From assembly GCA_963971285.1 (NCBI GenBank), contig OZ020251.1, positions 124,001-188,000 on the forward strand: a DNA stretch of 64,000 bases. The letters run 5' to 3'. The notes under the pieces are model-generated. The model was not told the origin of the DNA. It did not search any database and saw only the letters and a list, made by a program, of their open reading frames with translations. The first letter of the stretch is position 1. The number at the start of each line of letters is the position of its first letter. This document shows positions 50,201-62,685 of this stretch, one piece after another. A program made the position numbers and the translations under genes. This DNA comes from Astropecten irregularis. Taxonomy: Eukaryota > Echinodermata > Asteroidea > Paxillosida > Astropectinidae.

Positions 50201-53200
50201 AAAAGACACGTGAAATTTTGTTTTTCCTGAATTTGCCCCAGAAATGAGCAGGCAGATTTAAAAGATCGTGTTCAAAATAAAGAATTAGACTGCGTGCTGT
50301 CATATATAATACAAATACAGTGTAGAACGTCATAACATGATATATAAATCATTGCAGATTTCGCTATGCAGGGCGACTTCAGATACAAAAATTCAGATAT
50401 ATGATCTACACTGAAAATAAAAATACACGTGTAATTTTGTTTTTCCTGAATTTGCTCCAGAAATGAGCAGGCAGATTTCAAAGATCGTGTTCAAAATAAA
50501 GAATTGGACTGCGCATGCGTGCTGCCATATAAAATACACATACAGTGTAACCCGGTATTACATGATATGTAAAACATTACAGATTTCGCTATGCAGGCCG
50601 TCTTCAGGCTCAAAAATTCAGATATATGATCTAGACTGAAAATAAAAAGACACGTGAAATTTTGTTTTCCCTGAGTTTGACCCAGAAATGAGCAGGCAGA
50701 TTTCAAAGATCGTGTTCAAAATATAGGATTGGAAAGCGCGCTGTCATATATAATAAACATTAAGTGTTGAACGTCATAACATGATTTATAAATCATTGCA
50801 GATTTCGCTATGCAGGGCGACTTCGGGTTCAAAAATTCAGATATATGATCTTGACTGAAAATAAAAAGACACGTGAAATTTTGTTTTTCCTGAATTTGCC
50901 CCAGAAATGAGCAGGCAGATTTAAAAGATCGTGTTCAAAATAAAGAATTAGACTGCGTGCTGTCATATATAATACAAATACAGTGTAGAACGTCATAACA
51001 TGATATATAAATCATTGCAGATTTCGCTATGCAGGGCGACTTCAGATTCAAAAATTCAGATATATGATCTACACTGAAAATAAAAATACACGTGTAATTT
51101 TGTTTTTCCTGAATTTGCTCCAGAAATGAGCAGGCAGATTTCAAAGATCGTGTTCAAAATATAGGATTGGAAAGCGCGCTGTCATATATAATACACAGAA
51201 AGTGTTGAACGTCATAACATGATTTATAAATCATTGCAGATTTCGCTATGCAGGGCGACTTCGGGTTCAAAAATTCAGATATATGATCTTGACTGAAAAT
51301 AAAAAGACACGTGAAATTTTGTTTTTCCTGAATTTGCCCCAGAAATGAGCAGGCAGATTTCAAAGATCGTGTTCAAAATAAAAAAATAGACTGCGTGCTG
51401 CCATATATAATACAAATACAGTGTAGAACGTCATAACATGATATATAAATCATTGCAGATTTCGCTATGCAGGGCGACTTCGGGTTCAAAAATTCAGATA
51501 TATGATCTTGACTAAAAATAAAAAGACACGTGAAATTTTGTTTTTCCTGAATTTGCCCCAGAAATGAGCAGGCAGATTTCAAAGATCGTGTTCAAAATAA
51601 AAAAAATAGACTGCGTGCTGCCATATATAATACAAATACAGTGTTGAACGTCATAACATGATTTATAAATCATTGCAGATTTCGCTATGCAGGGCGACTT
51701 CGGGTTCAAAATTCAGATATATGATCTTGACTGAAAATAAAAAGACACGTGAAATTTTGTTTTTCCTGAATTTGCCCCAGAAATGAGCAGGCAGATTTAA
51801 AAGATCGTGTTCAAAATAAAGAATTAGACTGCGTGCTGTCATATATAATACACATACAGTGTAGAACGTCATAACATGATATATAAATCATTGCAGATTT
51901 CGCTATGCAGGGCGACTTCAGATTCAAAAATTCAGATATATGATCTAGACTGAAAATAAAAAGACACGTGAAATTTTGTTTTCCCTGAGTTTGACCCAGA
52001 AATGAGCAGGCAGATTTCAAAGATCGTGTTCAGAATATAGGATTGGAAAGCGCGCTGTCATATATAATACATATAAAGTGTTGAACGTCATAACATGATT
52101 TATAAATCATTGCAGATTTCGCTATGCAGGGCGACTTCGGGTTCAAAAATTCAGATGTATGATCTTGACTGAAAATAAAAAGACACTTGAAATTTTGTTT
52201 TTCCTGAATTTGCCCCAGAAATGAGCAGGCAGATTTAAAAGATCGTGTTCAAAATAAAGAATTAGACTGCGCATGCGTGCTGCCATATATAATACACATA
52301 CAGTGTAACCCGGTATTACATGATATGTAAAACATTACAGATTTCGCTATGCAGGCCGTCTTCGGGCTCAAAATTTCAGATATATGATCTAGACTGAAAA
52401 TAAAAAGACACGTGAAATTTTGTTTTCCCTGAGTTTGACCCAGAAATGAGCAGGCAGATTTCAAAAATCGTGTTCAAAATATAGGATTGGAAAGCGCGCT
52501 GTCATATATAATACACATAAAGTGTTGAACGTCATAACATGATTTATAAATCATTGCAGATTTCGCTATGCAGGGCGACTTCGGGTTCAAAAATTCAGAT
52601 ATATGATCTTGACTGAAAATAGAAAGACACGTGAAATTTTGTTTTCCCTGAGTTTGACCCAGAAATGAGCAGGCAGATTTCAAAAATCGTGTTCAAAATA
52701 TAGGATTGGAAAGCGCGCTGTCATATATAATACACATAAAGTGTTGAACGTCATAACATGATTTATAAATCATTGCAGATTTCGCTATGCAGGGCGACTT
52801 CGGGTTCAAAAATTCAGATATATGATCTAGACTGAAAATAAAAAGACACGTGAAATTTTGTTTTTCCTGAATTTGCCCCAGAAATGAGCAGGCAGATTTC
52901 AAAGATCGTGTTCAAAATAAAAAAAATAGACTGCGTGCTGCCATATATAATACAAATACAGTGTTGAACGTCATAACATGATTTATAAATCATTGCAGAT
53001 TTCGCTATGCAGGGTGACTTCGGGTTCAAAAATTCAGATATATGATCTAGACTGAAAATAAAAAGACACGTGAAATTTTGTTTTCCCTGAGTTTGACCCA
53101 GAAATGAGCAGGCAGATTTCAAAGATCGTGTTCAAAATATAGGATTGGAAAGCGCGCTGTCATATATAATACACATAAAGTGTTGAACGTCATAACATGA

Positions 53201-54005
53201 TATATAAATCATTGCAGATTTCGCTATGCAGGGCGACTTCGGGTTCAAAAAATCAGATATATGATCTTGACTGAAAATAAAAAGACACGTGAAATTTTGT
53301 TTTTCGTGAATTTGCCCCAGAAATGAGCAGGCAGCTTTCAAAGATCGTGTTCAAAATAAAGAATTAGACTGCGTGCTGTCATATATAATACACATACAGA
53401 GTAGAACGTCATAACATGATATATAAATCATTGCAGATTTCGCTATGCAGGGCGACTTCAGATTCAAAAATTCAGACATATGATCTACACTGAAAATAAA
53501 AATACACGTGTAATTTTGTTTTTCCTGAATTTGCCCCAGAAATGAGCAGGCAGATTTCAAAGATCGTGTTCAAAATAAAGAATTAGACTGCGCATGCGTG
53601 CTGCCATATATAATACACATACAGTGTAACCCGGTATTACATGATATGTAAAACATTACAGATTTCGCTATGCAGGCCGTCTTCAGGCTCAAAAATTCAG
53701 ATATATGTTCTTGACTGAAAATAAAAAGACACGTGAAATTATGTTTTTCCTGAATTTGCCCCAGAAATGAGCAGGCAGATTTAAAAGATCGTGTTCAAAA
53801 TAAAGAATTAGACTGCGTGCTGTCATATATAAAACAAATACAGTGTAGAACGTCATAACATGATATATAAATCATTGCAGATTTCGCTATGCAGGGCGAC
53901 TTCAGATTCAAAAATTCAGATATATGATCTACACTGAAAAAAAAAATACACGTGTAATTTTGTTTTTCCTGAATTTGCTCCAGAAATGAGCAGGCAGATT
54001 TCAAA
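47209..54005. repeat. Satellite array between LINE and diverged region
   Basis: About 31 monomers of the same A, B, C and D classes and head-to-tail orientation as the left arm. The first units repeat the monomer order found just left of the LINE (the C/A chimeric monomer at 42,551 corresponds to 47,380). Subtracting the 3,720-bp insertion gives an original spacing of about 1,109 bp, five monomers. No gene is present. Confidence 0.96.
50045..51145. repeat. 3-monomer HOR (B-A-C), period 663 bp
   Basis: The B monomer with AATAAACATTAAG, an A monomer and a C monomer (50,045-50,707) are followed by the same B and A monomers from 50,708. The order then changes to B and D monomers after 51,145. 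Confidence 0.8.
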
Positions 54006-55081
54006 GATCGTGTTTAAAATATAGAATAGGACAGCGCGCTGCCATATATACATGTAATACACATACAGTGTAAACCGGTATTGCATGATATGTAAAACAT
54101 TACAGATTTCGCTATGCAGGGCGGATTCAGGCTCAAAAATTCAGATATATGATCTAGACTGAAAATAAAAAGACACGTATAATTTTGTTTTTCCTGAGTT
54201 TGACCCAGAAATGAGCAGGCAGATTTCAAAGATCGTGTTCAAAATATAGGATAGTAGTGTATAACGGTATTGCATGATATGTAAAACATTACAGATTTCG
54301 ATATGCAGGGCGACTTCAGGTTCAAAAATTCAGATAAATGATCTAGACTGAAAATAAAAAGACACGTGTAATGTTGTTTTCCTGAGTTTTAGCCAGAAAT
54401 TAACAGGCAGATTTCAAAGATCGTGTTCAAAATATAGGATTGGACAGCGGGCTGCCATATATAATACACATACAGTGTAAACCGGTATTGCATGATATGT
54501 ACATCTTTACAGATTTCGATATGCAGGGCGAATTCAGGCTAAAAATTTAAGATATATGATCTAGACTGAAAATAAAAAGACACGTGTACATGTAATTTTG
54601 TTTTTCCTGAGTTTGACCCAGAAATTAGCAGGCAGATTTCAAAGATCGTGTTCAAAATAAAGAATTAGACTACGAACTGCCATATATAATACACATACAG
54701 TGTAAACCGGTTTTGCGTGATCATAAAACATTACAGATTTCGCTATGTAGGGCGACTTCTGGCTGAAAAATTCAGATATATGATCTACACTGAAAATAAA
54801 AGGAAACGTGTAATTTTGTTTTTCCTGAATTTGCCCCAGACATGAGCAGGCAGATTTCAAAGATCGTGTTCAAAATATAGGATTGGACAGCGCGCTGTCA
54901 TATATAATACACGTACAGTGTAGAACGTCATAACAAGATATATAAATCATTGCAGATTTCGCTTTGCAGGGCGACTTCAGGTTAAAAAATTCAGATATAT
55001 GATCTACACTGAAAATAAAAAGACACGTGTTATTTTGTTTTTCCTGAATTTGCCACAGAAATGAGCAGACAGATTTCAAAG
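54006..55081. repeat. Diverged satellite monomers, transition region
   Basis: From about 54,006 the monomers change character: GACAGCGCGCTGCC, AAACCGGTATTGCATG, scattered indels, and an ACATGTA insertion near 54,050 that recurs near 63,350. Copies no longer match neighbours closely, as expected of an older or less homogenised part of the array. No gene is present. Confidence 0.9.
54231..54418. repeat. Truncated monomer (188 bp)
   Basis: From GATCGTG to the next GATCGTG is 188 bp instead of 219. The missing ~31 bp lie in the first third, where AATATAGGATAG runs directly into TAGTGTATAACGG, so most of the GCGCGCTG-ATATATAATACAC part is lost. Confidence 0.85.
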
Positions 55082-55453
55082 AAATCGTAACGCGCTTTAG
55101 CCATGATCCCGTGTACAAAACATATTACGAAGGCTGGGAACATGACCATATGCTACTGACTATGCCAGACGACTGGCTCATGCCACGCTTATAGGCAAGC
55201 CCGTAGAACCTGCGAGGACAAAAAATGAATGTGACATGAAATGGTCTTAGATTATGTTTGTCATAGTCAGCAAGATACGGTCTAGTTCCCACCTTCGTGC
55301 AAATGTTTGTGCAAGGGACAATTTCTAAAGCGCATGGGGATTTTTTTTTTAGTGCACGAAGGTGCACACCACTAAATAATTTCCCATATCGACTCCCATG
55401 CAAAATGTTCCATTGAAAATAATAACAAAATACTCACAAGTTTCTGAGGCAAT
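55082..55453. repeat. 372-bp interspersed segment, type A copy 1
   Basis: Sequence unrelated to the satellite, starting AAATCGTAACGCGCTTTAGC and ending TTTCTGAGGCAAT. It is flanked by a 25-26-bp direct repeat of satellite (55,056-55,081 and 55,454-55,479, with small differences). Inside are a T10 tract (55,341-55,350), GTGCAC-GAAG-GTGCAC at 55,352-55,367, and CACCTTCGTGCA at 55,290-55,301, the exact complement of TGCACGAAGGTG at 55,353-55,364. On the minus strand it has a donor-like GTGAGT at 55,437 and an acceptor-like TTTTTTGTCCTCGCAG ending at 55,210. A 92-codon minus-strand open frame (55,403-55,125) starts with TTG and crosses both hairpin arms. No terminal inverted repeats are seen, and its origin is unknown. 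Confidence 0.88.
55290..55364. other. Inverted repeat (12-bp arms) inside segment A copy 1
   Basis: CACCTTCGTGCA (55,290-55,301) pairs perfectly with TGCACGAAGGTG (55,353-55,364) across 51 bp. A second, smaller hairpin, GTGCAC-GAAG-GTGCAC, overlaps the right arm. Other copies have one mismatch in the 12-bp stem but keep the 6-bp hairpin, with GAAA as loop in type B. Confidence 0.75.
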
Positions 55454-56354
55454 CAGAAATGAGAAGGCAGATTTCAAAGATCGTGTTTAAAATATAGAAT
55501 AGGACAGCGCGCTGCCATATATAATACACATACAGTGTAAACCGGTATTGCATGATATGTAAAACATTACAGATTTCGTTATGCAGGGCGAATTCAGGCT
55601 CAAAAATTCAGATATATGATCTAGACTGAAAATAAAAAGACACGTGTAATTTTGTTTTTCGTGAGTTTGACCCAGAAATGAGCAGGCAGATTTCAAAGAT
55701 CGTGTTCAAAATATAGGATTCGACAGCGGGCTGCCATACATAATACACATACAGTGTGAACCGGTATTGCATGATATGTAAAACATTACAGATTTCGCTA
55801 TGGAGGGCAAAATCAGGCTCAAAAGTTCAGATATATGATCTAGACTGAAAATAAAAAGACACGTGTAATTTTGTTTTTCCTGAGTTTGACCCAGAAATGA
55901 GCAGAAAGATTTCAAAGATCGTGTTCAAAATATAGGATTGGACAGCGTGCTGTCATATATAATACACATACAGTGTAGAAGGTCATAACATGATTTGTAA
56001 AACATTACAGATTTCGCTATGCAGGGCTAATTCAGGTTCAAAAATTCGAATATATGATCTAGACTGAAAATAAAAAGACACGTGTAATTTTGTTTTTCCT
56101 GAGTTTGACCCAGAAATGAGCAGAAAGATTTCAAAGATCGTGTTCAAAATATAGGATTGGACAGCGCGCTGTCATATATGATACACATACAGTGTAGAAC
56201 GCCATAATATGATTTGTAAAACATTACACATTTCGCTATGCAGGGCGACTTCAGGTTCAAAAATTCAGATATATGATCTACACTGAAAATAAAAAGACAC
56301 GTGTTATTTTTTTCCCCTGAATTTGCCCCAGAAATGAGCAGGCAGATTTCAAAG

Positions 56355-56727
56355 AAATCGTAACGCGCTTTAGCCATGGTCCCGTGTACAAAACATATTA
56401 CGAAGGCTGGGAACATGACCATATGCTACTGACTATGCCAGACGACTGGCTCATGCCACGCTTATAGGCAAGCCCGTAGAACCTGCGTGGACAAAAAATA
56501 AATGTGACATGAAATGGTCTTTGATTATGTTTGTCATAGTCAGCAAGATACGGTCTAGTTCCCACCTTCGTGCATATGTTTGTGCAAGGGACAATTTCTA
56601 AAGCGCATGGGGATTTTTTTTTTTAGTGCACGAAAGTGCACACCACTTAATAATTTCCCATATCGACTCCCATGCAAAATGTTCTATTGATAATAATAAA
56701 AACATACTCACAAGTTTCTGAGGCAAT
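56355..56727. repeat. 373-bp interspersed segment, type B copy 1
   Basis: Homologous to type A with about ten differences, including CATGGTCCCG for CATGATCCCG, GCGTGGAC for GCGAGGAC, an 11-T tract for 10, GAAAGTGCAC for GAAGGTGCAC and GTTCTATTGATAAT for GTTCCATTGAAAAT. It sits at the same monomer position. The extra T breaks the 92-codon frame of type A. The donor-like GTGAGTATG and acceptor-like GTCCACGCAG remain. Confidence 0.88.
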
Positions 56728-57191
56728 CAGAAATGAGCAGGCAGATTTCAAAGATCGTGTTGAAAATATAGGATTGGACAGCGGGCTGCCATACATAATA
56801 CACATACAGTGTGAACCGGTATTGCATGATATGTAAAACATTACAGATTTCGCTATGGAGGTCAAAATCAGGCTCAAAAGTTCAGATATATGATCTAGAC
56901 TGAAAATAAAAAGACACGTGTAATTTTGTTTTTCCTGAGTTTGACCCAGAAATGAGCAGAAAGATTTCAAAGATCGTGTTCAAAATATAGGATTGGACAG
57001 CGAGCTGTCATATATAATACACATACAGTGTAGAAGGTCATAACATGATTTGTAAAACATTACAGATTTCGCTATGCAGGGCGAATTCAGGTTCAAAAAT
57101 TCGAATATATGATCTAGACTGAAAATAAAAAGACACGTGTAATTTTGTTTTTCCTGAGTTTGACCCAGAAATGAGCAGAAAGATTTCAAAG

Positions 57192-57563
57192 AAATCGTAA
57201 CGCGCTTTAGCCATGATCCCGTGTACAAAACATATTACGAAGGCTGGGAACATGACCATATGCTACTGACTATGCCAGACGACTGGCTCATGCCACGCTT
57301 ATAGGCAAGCCCGTAGAACCTGCGAGGACAAAAAATGAATGTGACATGAAATGGTCTTAGATTATGTTTGTCATAGTCAGCAAGATACGGTCTAGTTCCC
57401 ACATTCGTGCATATGTTTGTGCAAGGGACAATTTCTAAAGCGCATGGGGATTTTTTTTTTAGTGCACGAAGGTGCACACCACTAAATAATTTCCCATATC
57501 GATTCCCATGCAAAATGTTCCATTGAAAATAATAACAAAATACTCACAAGTTTCTGAGGCAAT
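57192..57563. repeat. Interspersed segment, type A copy 2
   Basis: Identical in layout to type A copy 1 and differing at a few bases, for example CACATTCGTGCATATG and CGATTCCCATG. Confidence 0.88.
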
Positions 57564-58464
57564 CAGAAATGAGAAGGCAGATTTCAAAGATCGTGTTTAA
57601 AATATAGAATAGGACAGCGCGCTGCCATATATAATACACATACAGTGTACACCGGTATTGCATGATATGTAAAACATTACAGATTTCGTTAGGCAGGGCG
57701 AATTCAGGCTCAAAAATTCAGATATATGATCTAGACTGAAAATAAAAAGACACGTGTAATTTTGTTTTTCGTGAGTTTGACCCAGAAATGAGCAGGCAGA
57801 TTTCAAAGATCGTGTTCAAAATATAGGATTCGACAGCGGGCTGCCATACATAATACACATACAGTGTGAACCGGTATTGCATGATATGTAAAACATTACA
57901 GATTTCGCTATGGAGGGCAAAATCAGGCTCAAAAGTTCAGATATATGATCTAGACTGAAAATAAAAAGACACGTGTAATTTTGTTTTTCCTGAGTTTGAC
58001 CCAGAAATGAGCAGAAAGATTTCAAAGATCGTGTTCAAAATATAGGATTGGACAGCGTGCTGTCATATATAATACACATACAGTGTAGAAGGTCATAACA
58101 TGATTTGTAAAACATTACAGATTTCGCTATGCAGGGCTAATTCAGGTTCAAAAATTCGAATATATGATCTAGACTGAAAATAAAAAGACACGTGTAATTT
58201 TGTTTTTCCTGAGTTTGACCCAGAAATGAGCAGAAAGATTTCAAAGATCGTGTTCAAAATATAGGATTGGACAGCGCGCTGTCATATATGATACACATAC
58301 AGTGTAGAACGCCATAATATGATTTGTAAAACATTACACATTTCGCTATGCAGGGCGACTTCAGGTTCAAAAATTCAGATATATGATCTACACTGAAAAT
58401 AAAAAGACACGTGTTATTTTTTTCCCCTGAATTTGCCCCAGAAATGAGCAGGCAGATTTCAAAG

Positions 58465-58837
58465 AAATCGTAACGCGCTTTAGCCATGGTCCCGTGTACA
58501 AAACATATTACGAAGGCTGGGAACATGACCATATGCTACTGACTATGCCAGACGACTGGCTCATGCCACGCTTATAGGCAAGCCCGTAGAACCTGCGTGG
58601 ACAAAAAATAAATGTGACATGAAATGGTCTTTGATTATGTTTGTCATAGTCAGCAAGATACGGTCTAGTTCCCACCTTCGTGCATATGTTTGTGCAAGGG
58701 ACAATTTCTAAAGCGCATGGGGATTTTTTTTTTTAGTGCACGAAAGTGCACACCACTTAATAATTTCCCATATCGACTCCCATGCAAAATGTTCTATTGA
58801 TAATAATAACAACATACTCACAAGTTTCTGAGGCAAT
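58465..58837. repeat. Interspersed segment, type B copy 2
   Basis: Near-identical to type B copy 1. It has AATAACAACATAC where copy 1 has AATAAAAACATAC. Confidence 0.88.
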
Positions 58838-59301
58838 CAGAAATGAGCAGGCAGATTTCAAAGATCGTGTTGAAAATATAGGATTGGACAGCGGGCTGCC
58901 ATACATAATACACATACAGTGTGAACCGGTATTGCATGATATGTAAAACATTACAGATTTCGCTATGGAGGTCAAAATCAGGCTCAAAAGTTCAGATATA
59001 TGATCTAGACTGAAAATAAAAAGACACGTGTAATTTTGTTTTTCCTGAGTTTGACCCAGAAATGAGCAGAAAGATTTCAAAGATCGTGTTCAAAATATAG
59101 GATTGGACAGCGAGCTGTCATATATAATACACATACAGTGTAGAAGGTCATAACATGATTTGTAAAACATTACAGATTTCGCTATGCAGGGCGAATTCAG
59201 GTTCAAAAATTCGAATATATGATCTAGACTGAAAATAAAAAGACACGTGTAATTTTGTTTTTCCTGAGTTTGACCCAGAAATGAGCAGAAAGATTTCAAA
59301 G

Positions 59302-59673
59302 AAATCGTAACGCGCTTTAGCCATGATCCCGTGTACAAAACATATTACGAAGGCTGGGAACATGACCATATGCTACTGACTATGCCAGACGACTGGCTCA
59401 TGCCACGCTTATAGGCAAGCCCGTAGAACCTGCGAGGACAAAAAATGAATGTGACATGAAATGGTCTTAGATTATGTTTGTCATAGTCAGCAAGATACGG
59501 TCTAGTTCCCACATTCGTGCATATGTTTGTGCAAGGGACAATTTCTAAAGCGCATGGGGATTTTTTTTTTAGTGCACGAAGGTGCACACCACTAAATAAT
59601 TTCCCATATCGATTCCCATGCAAAATGTTCCATTGAAAATAATAACAAAATACTCACAAGTTTCTGAGGCAAT
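59302..59673. repeat. Interspersed segment, type A copy 3
   Basis: Matches type A copy 2 in its diagnostic bases (CACATTCGTGCATATG, CGATTCCCATG). Confidence 0.88.
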
Positions 59674-60574
59674 CAGAAATGAGAAGGCAGATTTCAAAGA
59701 TCGTGTTTAAAATATAGAATAGGACAGCGCGCTGCCATATATAATACACATACAGTGTACACCGGTATTGCATGATATGTAAAACATTACAGATTTCGTT
59801 ATGCAGGGCGAATTCAGGCTCAAAAATTCAGATATATGATCTAGACTGAAAATAAAAAGACACGTGTAATTTTGTTTTTCGTGAGTTTGACCCAGAAATG
59901 AGCAGGCAGATTTCAAAGATCGTGTTCAAAATATAGGATTCGACAGCGGGCTGCCATACATAATACACATACAGTGTGAACCGGTATTGCATGATATGTA
60001 AAACATTACAGATTTCGCTATGGAGGGCAAAATCAGGCTCAAAAGTTCAGATATATGATCTAGACTGAAAATAAAAAGACACGTGTAATTTTGTTTTTCC
60101 TGAGTTTGACCCAGAAATGAGCAGAAAGATTTCAAAGATCGTGTTCAAAATATGGGATTGGACAGCGAGCTGTCATATATAATACACATACAGTGTAGAA
60201 GGTCATAACATGATTTGTAAAACATTACAGATTTCGCTATGCAGGGCGAATTCAGGTTCAAAAATTCGAATATATGATCTAGACTGAAAATAAAAAGACA
60301 CGTGTAATTTTGTTTTTCCTGAGTTTGACCCAGAAATGAGCAGAAAGATTTCAAAGATCGTGTTCAAAATATAGGATTGGACAGCGCGCTGTCATATATG
60401 ATACACATACAGTGTAGAACGCCATAATATGATTTGTAAAACATTACACATTTCGCTATGCAGGGCGACTTCAGGTTCAAAAATTCAGATATATGATCTA
60501 CACTGAAAATAAAAAGACACGTGTTATTTTTTTCCCCTGAATTTGCCCCAGAAATGAGCAGGCAGATTTCAAAG

Positions 60575-60947
60575 AAATCGTAACGCGCTTTAGCCATGGT
60601 CCCGTGTACAAAACATATTACGAAGGCTGGGAACATGACCATATGCTACTGACTATGCCAGACGACTGGCTCATGCCACGCTTATAGGCAAGCCCGTAGA
60701 ACCTGCGTGGACAAAAAATAAATGTGACATGAAATGGTCTTTGATTATGTTTGTCATAGTCAGCAAGATACGGTCTAGTTCCCACCTTCGTGCATATGTT
60801 TGTGCAAGGGACAATTTCTAAAGCGCATGGGGATTTTTTTTTTTAGTGCACGAAAGTGCACACCACTTAATAATTTCCCATATCGACTCCCATGCAAAAT
60901 GTTCTATTGATAATAATAACAACATACTCACAAGTTTCTGAGGCAAT
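60575..60947. repeat. Interspersed segment, type B copy 3
   Basis: Matches type B copy 2, including AATAACAACATAC. Confidence 0.88.
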
Positions 60948-61411
60948 CAGAAATGAGCAGGCAGATTTCAAAGATCGTGTTCAAAATATAGGATTGGACA
61001 GCGGGCTGCCATACATAATACACATACAGTGTGAACCGGTATTGCATGATATGTAAAACATTACAGATTTCGCTATGGAGGTCAAAATCAGGCTCAAAAG
61101 TTCAGATATATGATCTAGACTGAAAATAAAAAGACACGTGTAATTTTGTTTTTCCTGAGTTTGACCCAGAAATGAGCAGAAAGATTTCAAAGATCGTGTT
61201 CAAAATATAGGATTGGACAGCGAGCTGTCATATATAATACACATACAGTGTAGAAGGTCATAACATGATTTGTAAAACATTACAGATTTCGCTATGCAGG
61301 GCGAATTCAGGTTCAAAAATTCGAATATATGATCTAGACTGAAAATAAAAAGACACGTGTAATTTTGTTTTTCCTGAGTTTGACCCAGAAATGAGCAGAA
61401 AGATTTCAAAG

Positions 61412-61783
61412 AAATCGTAACGCGCTTTAGCCATGATCCCGTGTACAAAACATATTACGAAGGCTGGGAACATGACCATATGCTACTGACTATGCCAGAC
61501 GACTGGCTCATGCCACGCTTATAGGCAAGCCCGTAGAACCTGCGAGGACAAAAAATGAATGTGACATGAAATGGTCTTAGATTATGTTTGTCATAGTCAG
61601 CAAGATGCGGTCTAGTTCCCACATTCGTGCATATGTTTGTGCAAGGGACAATTTCTAAAGCGCATGGGGATTTTTTTTTTAGTGCACGAAGGTGCACACC
61701 ACTAAATAATTTCCCATATCGACTCCCATGCAAAATGTTCCATTGAAAATAATAACAAAATACTCACAAGTTTCTGAGGCAAT
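61412..61783. repeat. Interspersed segment, type A copy 4
   Basis: Type A with AGATGCGGTC where the others read AGATACGGTC, and CGACTCCCATG as in copy 1. Confidence 0.88.
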
Positions 61784-62685
61784 CAGAAATGAGAAGGCAG
61801 ATTTCAAAGATCGTGTTTAAAATAATAGAATAGGACAGCGCGCTGCCATATATAATACACATACAGTGTAAACCGGTATTGCATGATATGTAAAACATTA
61901 CAGATTTCGTTATGCAGGGCGAATTCAGGCTCAAAAATTCAGAAATATGATCTAGACTGAAAATAAAAAGACACGTGTAATTTTGTTTTTCGTGAGTTTG
62001 ACCCAGAAATGAGCAGGCAGATTTCAAAGATCGTGTTCAAAATATAGGATTCGACAGCGGGCTGCCATACATAATACACATACAGTGTGAACCGGTATTG
62101 CATGATATGTAAAACATTACAGATTTCGCTATGAGGGGCAAAATCAGGCTCAAAAGTTCAGATATATGATCTAGACTGAAAATAAAAAGACACGTGTAAT
62201 TTTGTTTTTCCTGAGTTTGACCCAGAAATGAGCAGAAAGATTTCAAAGATCGTGTTCAAAATATAGGATTGGACAGCGAGCTGTCATATATAATACACAT
62301 ACAGTGTAGAAGGTCATAACATGATTTGTAAAACATTACAGATTTCGCTATGCAGGGCGAATTCAGGTTCAAAAATTCGAATATATGATCTAGACTGAAA
62401 ATAAAAAGACACGTGTAATTTTGTTTTTCCTGAGTTTGACCCAGAAATGAGCAGAAAGATTTCAAAGATCGTGTTCAAAATATAGGATTGGACAGCGCGC
62501 TGTCATATATGATACACATACAGTGTAGAACGCCATAATATGATTTGTAAAACATTACACATTTCGCTATGCAGGGCGACTTCAGGTTCAAAAATTCAGA
62601 TATATGATCTACACTGAAAATAAAAAGACACGTGTTATTTTTTTCCCCTGAATTTGCCCCAGAAATGAGCAGGCAGATTTCAAAG

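Larger units (their letters stand above)
55082..57191. repeat. Compound HOR copy 1 (2,110 bp)
   Basis: Order is insert A (372 bp), four 219-bp monomers plus 25 bp, insert B (373 bp), then two monomers plus 26 bp. The third monomer after insert A has GACAGCGTGCTG and GGGCTAATTC. Nearly every base pairs with a base 2,110 bp downstream in copy 2. Confidence 0.93.
57192..59301. repeat. Compound HOR copy 2 (2,110 bp)
   Basis: Same order as copy 1. It shares with copy 1 the third-monomer variants GACAGCGTGCTG and GGGCTAATTC. Its insert A has CACATTCGTGCATATG where copy 1 has CACCTTCGTGCAAATG. Confidence 0.93.
59302..61411. repeat. Compound HOR copy 3 (2,110 bp)
   Basis: Same order, but the third monomer after insert A has GACAGCGAGCTG and GGGCGAATTC. 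These are the marks of the second monomer after insert B, so the monomer looks converted by or exchanged with its neighbour. Confidence 0.93.

Noticed and set aside
55125..55403. 92-codon minus-strand frame in segment type A as a gene
   Set aside because: It starts with TTG, runs through a hairpin and an A tract, is broken in type B by one T, and resembles no protein I recognise. The intron-like reading explains part of it better.
55082..55453. Segment as a MITE or other DNA transposon
   Set aside because: No terminal inverted repeats at its ends, and the 25-26-bp flanking duplication is too long for usual transposase families.
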